A stretch of 10,794 bases of DNA, taken from contig JAHECH010000083.1 in the NCBI GenBank assembly GCA_024641835.1, forward strand, positions 1-10,794, read 5' to 3'. Source of the stretch: Deltaproteobacteria bacterium (GTDB taxonomy: Bacteria > Desulfobacterota > DSM-4660 > Desulfatiglandales > HGW-15). Of the stretch, positions 5,036-10,794 are shown one piece after another; the first letter of the stretch is position 1, and each line of letters starts with the position of its first letter. The position numbers were made by a program, and so were the translations under genes. The notes under the pieces are model-generated. The model was not told the DNA's origin. It did not search any database and saw only the letters and a program-made list of their open reading frames with translations.

Positions 5036-5802
5036 TGAAAAGAACAGGAACAACGTTCGCGCTATTGCTTGCTTTTTCCTTTTTCTTGGCTGGATGTGCG
5101 ACCACGGGATCAACTACCAACGTGAAAAAGGCGGAGGCCAAGGAACAGCTTGGAAACTCGTTGATCCACGAGGGACGGTACCGGGATGCTCTCAAAGAGT
5201 TGCTTGAGGCGGCTGAACTCGGGCCGGGCAGCCCTACCATTCAATTCTCTGCCGGCAATGCCTATTACGAAATTAAGGAATACGAGAAGTCCGTTACTCA
5301 CTTTAGGAAAGCAGTGCAGCTGAAGCCCGACTATCCCGATGCATGGAATAACCTTGGCATCTCCTACGCGGCCCTGAGGAACTACGAGATGGCCATTGAG
5401 TGCTTTAAAAAGGCCGCAGATGATGTCTTGTACCGGAATCGCCACATTGCGTACGAAAACATGGGTGCTGCGTATCATAGCAAGGGCGATTACAAGAAGG
5501 CCATAGAGTGCTACAGGCGATCTATCGAATTCGCCCCGGAATACAGTTTTTCCTACGGCAAGATGGGGCTTTCCTACGAAATGCTCAATGACTGGAATAA
5601 TGCGATTTCTTCGTACAAGAAGGCCATTGAGCTTTCTCCAGATGTCCCTGCCTTTCACCTCTGGCTGGGATTAGCTTACATGCGGGCGGGGAAACAGGCA
5701 GAGGCGACGGAAGAGCTCCTGACGGCCGTCAATCTGGATCCTCGGGGGGTCGTGGGTGAAGACGCTAAGCGAATCCTGAATACGATCAGGAAGAGCCAGT
5801 AG
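5032..5802 (+). CDS. TPR-repeat lipoprotein, PilF/PilW-like
   Basis: A 256-aa secreted lipoprotein. Residues 1-21 are a signal peptide (MMKRTGTT, then a hydrophobic run) ending in the lipobox LAGC with C22 as lipidation site; Ala at +2 favours the outer membrane. About six tetratricopeptide repeats follow (roughly 33-66, 67-100, 101-134, 138-171, 172-205, 206-239), e.g. AWNNLGISYAALRNYEMAIECF. The repeat with VLYRNRHIAYENMGAAYHSK (132-151) resembles PilF/PilW, lipoproteins that assist assembly of the type IV pilus secretin, but TPR lipoproteins have many roles and no pilus genes are in the window. The start is ATG 5032 (overlapping the hisG stop) or ATG 5035; AAGGTGAT precedes both. Coupling to histidine genes is unexpected functionally and may only reflect compact gene order. 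Confidence 0.85.
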   Translation: MMKRTGTTFALLLAFSFFLAGCATTGSTTNVKKAEAKEQLGNSLIHEGRYRDALKELLEAAELGPGSPTIQFSAGNAYYEIKEYEKSVTHFRKAVQLKPDYPDAWNNLGISYAALRNYEMAIECFKKAADDVLYRNRHIAYENMGAAYHSKGDYKKAIECYRRSIEFAPEYSFSYGKMGLSYEMLNDWNNAISSYKKAIELSPDVPAFHLWLGLAYMRAGKQAEATEELLTAVNLDPRGVVGEDAKRILNTIRKSQ

Positions 5803-5868
5803 GGAAATCGATGGTGAGAGCGCCAGAAAGCGGAGCTTGGATGCGGAGTAAGGGAAGGTGATTCGATC

Positions 5869-7014
5869 ATGAATGGAGCCTCCGAAAGGGCCCGCAATAT
5901 TCCTCCGTTCATCGTGATGGATGTGCTGGAGAGGGCGCAGGCCTTGGAAAGGCAGGGACGGCATATTATCCACCTGGAGGTTGGGGAACCGGATTTCCCA
6001 ACGCCAACCTGCATCTGCGAAGCTGCGGAAAAGGCCATCCGGGAAGGGCGTACACATTATACCCACAGCCTCGGGCTGGTGGAATTGCGGGAGGGAGTCT
6101 GCCGCCATTACTCTGAGAAGTACGGGGTCAAGGTCACTCCGGATCAGGTGATCATCACCACGGGTACCTCCCCCGCGCTGTTCATGATTTTTTCCGCCCT
6201 CCTCGAGATGGAGGATGAAATCATCCTTTCCGATCCCCATTATCCCTGTTACCCGAACTTTGTGAACTTCCTGAGAGCAAAAGCTGTTTTCGTGAATATC
6301 TACGAGGAGGACGGGTTCCAATTCGCGGTTCAGGGGATCAAAGAAAAGATAAACCCCAGGACCAGAGCCGTGCTGATTAACTCTCCGGCCAATCCCACAG
6401 GCACCTTGCTCTCACCCGAGCGCATGGCTAAGATAGCCGATCTGGGTCCCTACGTGGTTTCGGATGAGATCTACCATGGCCTTGTGTATGAGGAGAAGGA
6501 ACATTCTATCCTGGAATTCACGGACAGGGCTTTTGTGCTGAACGGTTTTTCCAAAGCGTTTGCCATGACGGGATGGCGACTGGGTTACATCATTGCCCCC
6601 CTGGACTTTGTGCGCCCTCTTCAGAAGATCCAACAGAATCTCTTCATTTCTGCCGCAAGTGTCTCCCAGTGGGCAGCCGTGGCAGCTTTTGAGAAGGCCG
6701 GACCTGACGTGGAGCGTATGAGGTCGATCTACAACGAGAGAAGGAAGTATATCATTCCGCGGCTCGGGGAACTCGGATTCAAACTGAAGACTGTACCTGC
6801 GGGCGCCTTTTATGTGTTCGTCGATGTGAAGCGTTTTTCCCGCGATTCCTATGCCCTTGCTTTTGAAATCCTTGAGAAGGCGGGCGTAGGCGTCGGCCCT
6901 GGCATAGACTTTGGCGAGAATGGCGAAGGCTATATCAGGATCTCCTATGCCAATTCACTGGAGAATATCAAAGAAGGGTTGAACCGGATCGAAGCATTTC
7001 TGAAGAGCCGCTAG
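5869..7014 (+). CDS. Class I/II pyridoxal-phosphate aminotransferase (AspC-like, subfamily I-gamma style)
   Basis: A 381-aa fold-type I aminotransferase. Seen: HLEVGEPDFPTP (35-46), GTSPALF (99-105) at the PLP phosphate site, NSPANPTGT (171-179) with N175, SDEIYHGLVY (198-207) with D199 and Y202, the Schiff-base lysine K229 in NGFSKAFAMTGWRLGY (225-240) with R237, and R357 in YIRISYA for the substrate carboxylate. It transfers amino groups between an amino acid and a 2-oxo acid. It could be aspartate, aromatic or diaminopimelate-type; the sequence alone does not decide. A role in histidinol-phosphate transamination is possible given the his genes upstream, but HisC proteins look different. 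Start ATG 5869 is preceded by GGGAAGGTGA (about 5850-5860). It is 66 nt from the lipoprotein gene and may share its transcript. Confidence 0.93.
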   Translation: MNGASERARNIPPFIVMDVLERAQALERQGRHIIHLEVGEPDFPTPTCICEAAEKAIREGRTHYTHSLGLVELREGVCRHYSEKYGVKVTPDQVIITTGTSPALFMIFSALLEMEDEIILSDPHYPCYPNFVNFLRAKAVFVNIYEEDGFQFAVQGIKEKINPRTRAVLINSPANPTGTLLSPERMAKIADLGPYVVSDEIYHGLVYEEKEHSILEFTDRAFVLNGFSKAFAMTGWRLGYIIAPLDFVRPLQKIQQNLFISAASVSQWAAVAAFEKAGPDVERMRSIYNERRKYIIPRLGELGFKLKTVPAGAFYVFVDVKRFSRDSYALAFEILEKAGVGVGPGIDFGENGEGYIRISYANSLENIKEGLNRIEAFLKSR

Positions 7015-7094
7015 TGCCGTGTCCCGGAAATTCATTGACCTAGTCTCCTGGGCCGCACGGAATTCTTAAAGGAACTCTTGAGACGCGATACCGG

Positions 7095-7697
7095 ATGCAA
7101 GTTGATTTCATAAAAAGTGCACTCCATGAAAGCCACTATCCTCCGGGGGACAAGCCGGAGGTGGCGTTTGCCGGCAGGTCGAATGTGGGGAAGTCTTCCT
7201 TGATCAACGCCCTTGTGAATCGAAGGAAGCTCGCGAAAACAAGTGCTATCCCGGGGAGAACCCGGGCGATCAATTTCTTTTCTGTGGACAATCGCTTTTA
7301 CATGGTTGATCTGCCCGGATATGGGTATGCTGCCGTCGCCCGCGAGGTGAAGAAAGGCTGGGGGGAGATGATAGAGACCTACCTCCGGAAGCGCACCAAC
7401 CTGAAAGCCGTTGTGGTCATTCTTGACATTCGAAGGGATCCGGGTTCAGGCGACATGGATCTCGTGAGATGGTTGAAGGAGTATGGAAGGAGACCTATCC
7501 CGGTTCTCACAAAAGCTGACAAACTTTCTCGGCATCAGGTTCTCTTGCAGGCAAAGTTGATCAGTGAAAGCCTGAAGCCAATTTCAGACGACACGCCGAC
7601 CGTCTTCTCTGCAAAAACAAAGGAAGGGAGAAGAGAGGTGTGGAACAGGGTCATGCAAGCTATGGAAATCGAGAATCTTCCAGCCTATAGGCTTTGA
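7095..7697 (+). CDS. engB: Ribosome biogenesis GTPase EngB (YsxC/YihA)
   Basis: A 200-aa single-domain TRAFAC GTPase needed for late large-subunit assembly. All G motifs are visible: G1 GRSNVGKSS (27-35), G2 PGRTRAINFF (53-62, T56), G3 VDLPGYGYA (71-79), G4 TKAD (139-142) and G5 SAK (172-174). The N-terminus (VDFIKSALHESHYPP) matches the usual start of the family but is a few residues shorter; no in-frame alternative start with a ribosome-binding site lies just upstream, and ATG 7095 itself has only a weak one. The 80-nt gap after the aminotransferase shows no clear terminator or promoter. The last 38 nt overlap the convergent response regulator gene. Confidence 0.96.
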   Translation: MQVDFIKSALHESHYPPGDKPEVAFAGRSNVGKSSLINALVNRRKLAKTSAIPGRTRAINFFSVDNRFYMVDLPGYGYAAVAREVKKGWGEMIETYLRKRTNLKAVVVILDIRRDPGSGDMDLVRWLKEYGRRPIPVLTKADKLSRHQVLLQAKLISESLKPISDDTPTVFSAKTKEGRREVWNRVMQAMEIENLPAYRL

Positions 7698-9030
7698 TCT
7701 TTTTGTGGAGGTTGCTCCTCTCAACGCCTATCGCCTCTGCCGTTTGAGTAATATTCCAGTTGAACTCCTGTAATTTCCTTACGAGAAAAGCCATTTCGAA
7801 AATGGCCTTCGCCTCTTTGTACGTGTTCGCAGCAAGGCCCGAAGCATAGGCATCTTTTGTATCCGGTATCTGGTTGAAGGGAGGCGGGATGTCGGAGGCC
7901 TGGATCTCTCTGTTGGGACTCATGATGAACACCCTTTCCACGAGGTTTCTCAATTCCCTTACGTTGCCCGGCCAGTGGTATCTCCTTAGCACCAAAAGAG
8001 CGTCCTCAGAGAAAACTTTGGGCTCCAGGTTCATGTCCACAGAGATCTCTGAAATGAATTCCTTTATGAGTTGGGGAATATCCTCCATCCGTTCCCGCAA
8101 CGGAGGAACGCGCATGGGAATCACGTTCAGTCGATAGTAAAGGTCTTCCCTGAACGTTCCCTTTTGTATTTCTGCTTCGAGGTCCTTATTCGTAGCTGCA
8201 ATGACCCGCACATCCACCTGGATGGTCCTGGAGCCTCCAACCCTTTCAAATTTCTGTTCCTGGAGGATGCGGAGGGTTTTGGACTGGGCCTTGAGGCTCA
8301 TATCACCGATCTCGTCGAGAAACAGAGTCCCCTCGTGGGCAAGATCGAATTTCCCTTTTTTCATGGAGGTGGCGCCTGTAAAAGCTCCTTTCTCGTGACC
8401 AAACAGTTCGCTCTCAATCAGCTCTTCCGGGATGGCGGCGCAGTTGACCTCGATCATGGGGTTGCGGCTTCGCGGGCTCAGCGCGTGAATCGTGTGAGCC
8501 ACGAGTTCTTTTCCTGTTCCATTCTCGCCTGAAATCAGAACCCAGGCATTGGTGCGAGAGACGATTCTGATTTGTTCCTTGAGCTGCCTGATGGCCTCGC
8601 TGTCCCCCGTGACCCGGGACTTCTCTTTTTGCTTTTCTTTGAGGAGGCTGATCTCCTCTTCAAGTTTAGAGTGATCGACCGCATTGTTGATGCATAAGAG
8701 GACCTTCTCCAGAGACAGAGGTTTTTCTATGAAATCGTAAGCGCCTAATTTTGTGGCTTTGACGGCAGTTTCTATGGTCCCGTGACCGGACATCATGACC
8801 ACCGGGAGCTGTGGGTGGGCTTCCTTGATTTTGACGAGGGTTTCAATGCCATCTATGCCCGGCATCCAGATGTCCAGCAAGGCCAGGTCAGGCATCATCT
8901 CGTCGATCTTCTCGATGGCTGAAGATCCACTGGTGGCGCTGATGACGTCGAAGCCTTCATCGGAGAGAATACCTTGAAGGGACTGGATAATGCTTTCCTC
9001 GTCGTCAACGATGAGAATGGTTCTGGCCAT
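7660..9030 (-). CDS. Sigma-54-dependent response regulator (NtrX/NtrC-like)
   Basis: A 456-aa activator in three parts. The receiver domain (1-120) has acidic pocket D9/D10/E11, phospho-acceptor D53 (LLDIWMPG), S81 and K103. The AAA+ domain (about 140-370) has Walker A GENGTGKE (168-175), the sigma-54 contact loop GAFTGA (215-220), Walker B TLFLDEIGD (235-243) and the arginine-finger region. A Fis-type helix-turn-helix is at about 415-447 (NITQTAEAIGVERSNLHKK). The tail is typical of NtrX-like proteins. It would activate sigma-54 RNA polymerase when phosphorylated. Its start lies 3 nt after the lpxB stop, with AAAAGGG inside the lpxB end as ribosome-binding site, so it belongs to the lipid A operon. 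No histidine kinase is adjacent within the window. Targets are unknown; envelope genes are a reasonable guess. Confidence 0.93.
   Translation of the reverse strand: MARTILIVDDEESIIQSLQGILSDEGFDVISATSGSSAIEKIDEMMPDLALLDIWMPGIDGIETLVKIKEAHPQLPVVMMSGHGTIETAVKATKLGAYDFIEKPLSLEKVLLCINNAVDHSKLEEEISLLKEKQKEKSRVTGDSEAIRQLKEQIRIVSRTNAWVLISGENGTGKELVAHTIHALSPRSRNPMIEVNCAAIPEELIESELFGHEKGAFTGATSMKKGKFDLAHEGTLFLDEIGDMSLKAQSKTLRILQEQKFERVGGSRTIQVDVRVIAATNKDLEAEIQKGTFREDLYYRLNVIPMRVPPLRERMEDIPQLIKEFISEISVDMNLEPKVFSEDALLVLRRYHWPGNVRELRNLVERVFIMSPNREIQASDIPPPFNQIPDTKDAYASGLAANTYKEAKAIFEMAFLVRKLQEFNWNITQTAEAIGVERSNLHKKIKAYRLEDSRFP
7682..7705 (+). terminator. Weak terminator-like palindrome at the convergent gene ends
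   Basis: AGCCTATAGGCT (7682-7693) is a perfect 12-bp palindrome (4-bp stem with TATA loop if folded) followed by TTTGATCTTTTT. It lies inside the last codons of both engB and the convergent regulator. The stem is short, so termination would be inefficient; it is the only terminator-like sequence found at this tail-to-tail junction. Confidence 0.25.
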
Positions 9031-9033
9031 TGG

Positions 9034-10173
9034 TTACCCTTTTGCCATCATTTCGAGGGCGATTTGAGCTGTTTTCTCGGATGCGCCTTCCCGGAGCCTC
9101 TCCCTGACTTCCCGGAGCTTTTTTATCATATTCTCTCTTCTGTCGCTACTCTCCAGGATGTCCACGGTTTCTCTGACGAGGTTTTCGGGAGTGATATCAT
9201 TCTGGATTAGCTCCGGGACGACTTTCTCTCCCGCTACCAGGTTCACGAGTCCGACGAAAGGCACCTTGACGGCCATTCGAGCGACCCAATAACTGATGGG
9301 TGAAATGTGATAGACGATAACCATGGGAACTCCCATGATCGCCGTCTCCAGGGTTGCGGTGCCGGACTTAACCAATGCGAAATCGCACGCGCTAAGGGCC
9401 CGGTAAATATCTCCTTCGATGATCTTGATTGAGACCGTAGATAGGCTGACGATGGATTCAATGAGCCCTGCGGGAATGGTGGACGCGCAGGGGAGCACGC
9501 AGGTGAGCCTCGGATACCGCGTTTTCAGAAGTTCCGCCGCTTTCACCATGGGCGGCAGGAGGCGGATCACTTCTTCTTTGCGGCTCCCCGGAAGCAGGCC
9601 GATGATGGGGGACCTCCCTTCAAGGTCGAGCTGCATCATCGCTTCTCTCTTGTTGAGGCCCGCAGGGATCGCATCGAGGAGGGGATGGCCGACATAATCC
9701 ACGGTCAAACCCTTCTGGCGGAAGTAGCCCTCTTCGAAAGGCAGGATGACGGCCATGCGATCCACACGGCAGGCGAGTTTCTTTGTTCTCCCTGCTCGCC
9801 ATGCCCAGACCTGGGGGCTAATGTAGTAAAGGACAGGGACGTTGAAACGTTTTGCCTGGCGGGCCAGAGGGATATTGAATTCGGGATAGTCTATGAGAAT
9901 GAGAAGGTCGGGGCACACCTGCTTCAGGATGGATTTCAGTTGGAAATAGGCTTTGAGGATGGTGCGCCATCGGGAGAAAACTTCTGTCAGGCCGACCACT
10001 GCCATGTCAGATGACGGGACAAGAATTTTGACCCCTGCTTCTTCCATCATCCTGCCGCCGATGCCCCAGAAGGCCAGGTGAGGGTCCAAGGCCTTCATCG
10101 CGCGTACGAGATTGGAACCATCCAGATCAGCCGAAGCTTCACCGGCCACAATGAGCGTTAGCCTGGACTCCAT
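9034..10173 (-). CDS. lpxB: Lipid-A-disaccharide synthase LpxB
   Basis: A GT19 glycosyltransferase (379 aa from this start) that joins UDP-2,3-diacylglucosamine and lipid X into the lipid A disaccharide at the inner membrane. Motifs: LIVAGEASAD (7-16), LIDYPEFN (93-100), YISPQVWAW (117-125), VGHPLLD (161-167), GLLPGSRKEEV (192-202), SGTATLETAIMGVPM (270-284) and VVPELIQND (318-326). The usual GEASGD is GEASAD here. The frame is open to TTG 10215, but that would overlap the upstream gene and add 14 unrelated residues. ATG 10173 places the core strand at the N-terminus, as in relatives, and is 4 nt after the upstream TGA, which suggests translational coupling since no good Shine-Dalgarno is visible. 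Presence of LpxB indicates an LPS-bearing outer membrane. Confidence 0.95.
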   Translation of the reverse strand: MESRLTLIVAGEASADLDGSNLVRAMKALDPHLAFWGIGGRMMEEAGVKILVPSSDMAVVGLTEVFSRWRTILKAYFQLKSILKQVCPDLLILIDYPEFNIPLARQAKRFNVPVLYYISPQVWAWRAGRTKKLACRVDRMAVILPFEEGYFRQKGLTVDYVGHPLLDAIPAGLNKREAMMQLDLEGRSPIIGLLPGSRKEEVIRLLPPMVKAAELLKTRYPRLTCVLPCASTIPAGLIESIVSLSTVSIKIIEGDIYRALSACDFALVKSGTATLETAIMGVPMVIVYHISPISYWVARMAVKVPFVGLVNLVAGEKVVPELIQNDITPENLVRETVDILESSDRRENMIKKLREVRERLREGASEKTAQIALEMMAKG

Positions 10174-10177
10174 GGAA

Positions 10178-10794
10178 TCAGCATATGGTCTGGAAATTCC
10201 TGCACCCTCTTTCAATCTGATCGATAATGGTCAGGGCGTATTTGAGTGCCCTCCGGCCATCCTGGCCAGAGACGACGGGCTTTGAGCCGTTGCAGACGCT
10301 TTTCACGAAAGAAGTGATCTGATCAGCCAGAGGGTCAGCCCCAGGGAACTGGATTTTGCTGGAGGTGACTTGAGGGAAGTTGTTATCGTCTCTCAGTTTT
10401 CCATCCATTCGTGTCACGCTCAACTCCCGCTTCAAGCAGTTCACCGAAAGATAAGCATCAGGCTGAAAGATTCGGATTTTCCTGAGTGCTTTGTCAGAAA
10501 CCCTGCTCGCGGTCAAGTTCCCAACCGTGCCGTTTTCAAAGATCATTCTTGCGTTGGCAATGTCTGTTTTTTCAGTAAGAACGGACATGCCTACTGCGTG
10601 CAATTCTTTCACTTCGCTGGGGACGATGTGAAGCATGATGTCGAGATCGTGGATCATGAGGTCAAGAACGACATCCACATCGGTCCCCCGAGGGGTGAAA
10701 AGATTCATGCGATGAGATTCAATGAAGATGGGCCGCGTGAGTATGGTCTCCATCTTGACCACGGCTGGATTGAAGCGTTCCACGAGCCCCACCT
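10178..10794 (-). CDS. Gfo/Idh/MocA family oxidoreductase, C-terminal part (possible UDP-GlcNAc 3-dehydrogenase, GnnA-like)
   Basis: The frame enters from the right edge and ends with TGA at 10180-10178; 204 codons are visible. It begins inside VGLVERFNPA, the strand following the Rossmann domain of Gfo/Idh/MocA proteins, and continues through GTDVDVVLDLMIHDLDIML with the conserved HD pair, then the alpha/beta C-terminal substrate domain (ADPLADQITSFVKSV, GQDGRRALKYAL). The NAD(P)-binding half lies outside the window. These enzymes oxidise or reduce sugar hydroxyls. Its place 4 nt upstream of lpxB recalls gnnA between lpxA and lpxB in Acidithiobacillus, whose product oxidises the 3-OH of UDP-GlcNAc so that lipid A can carry amide-linked chains. 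That role is inference from position; family membership is clear. Confidence 0.85.
   Translation of the reverse strand, partial: VGLVERFNPAVVKMETILTRPIFIESHRMNLFTPRGTDVDVVLDLMIHDLDIMLHIVPSEVKELHAVGMSVLTEKTDIANARMIFENGTVGNLTASRVSDKALRKIRIFQPDAYLSVNCLKRELSVTRMDGKLRDDNNFPQVTSSKIQFPGADPLADQITSFVKSVCNGSKPVVSGQDGRRALKYALTIIDQIERGCRNFQTIC

Noticed and set aside
10174..10215. TTG start for LpxB 14 codons upstream
   Set aside because: It would overlap the upstream gene, has no ribosome-binding site, and adds residues not expected before the VAGEAS strand.
1..10794. CRISPR arrays, tRNA or rRNA genes, transposases, toxin-antitoxin pairs, phage genes
   Set aside because: I looked for direct repeat arrays, cloverleaf signatures and characteristic protein motifs and saw none.

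Overview
The window looks like ordinary chromosome from a Gram-negative, probably anaerobic Desulfobacterota-type (former deltaproteobacterial) bacterium. The evidence is an lpxB preceded by a Gfo/Idh-family oxidoreductase, a long-form HisG next to a stand-alone HisI, an NtrX-like sigma-54 activator, a methanogen-type thymidylate synthase, and moderately GC-rich DNA. This assignment rests on gene content and protein style, not on a database search.

Layout. (1) Left edge, minus strand, 1-714: the N-terminal part of a divergent FMN-dependent alpha-hydroxy-acid dehydrogenase, running off the window. (2) 715-1523: a decayed stretch on the minus strand holding an internally deleted and frameshifted O6-alkylguanine-DNA alkyltransferase remnant (917-1187), abutting about 38 codons from the N-terminus of a NodU-type carbamoyltransferase (1187-1300). 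(3) Plus-strand block 1524-7697: thymidylate synthase (thyA-like), a small 429-bp hairpin-bearing element with a broken GxxExxY nuclease-fold gene, rlmN, hisI, hisG, a TPR lipoprotein, a class I aminotransferase and engB. (4) Minus-strand block 10794-7660: a Gfo/Idh oxidoreductase (cut by the right edge), lpxB and a sigma-54-dependent response regulator. The two large blocks converge and overlap tail to tail by 38 bp.

How the genes work together. hisI, hisG and the lipoprotein gene are joined by two 4-nt ATGA overlaps and are probably translationally coupled. The Gfo/Idh enzyme, lpxB and the regulator sit 3-4 nt apart and form a lipid A/envelope operon. The Gfo/Idh protein may be a GnnA-like UDP-GlcNAc 3-dehydrogenase, which would imply amide-linked primary acyl chains in lipid A. 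rlmN and engB are ribosome-related housekeeping genes.

The most unusual structure is the 2217-2645 element. It has 7-bp terminal inverted repeats (TCACCGC / GCGGTGA), is inserted directly after the thyA stop, and carries two hairpins whose 7-nt loops (TGAGACG and CGTCTCA) are exact reverse complements while their stems differ in sequence yet remain paired. Its right end appears to supply the Shine-Dalgarno sequence of rlmN. It looks like a degenerate copy of a mobile or repetitive GxxExxY-associated unit. No CRISPR array, tRNA, rRNA or recognisable transposase was seen.
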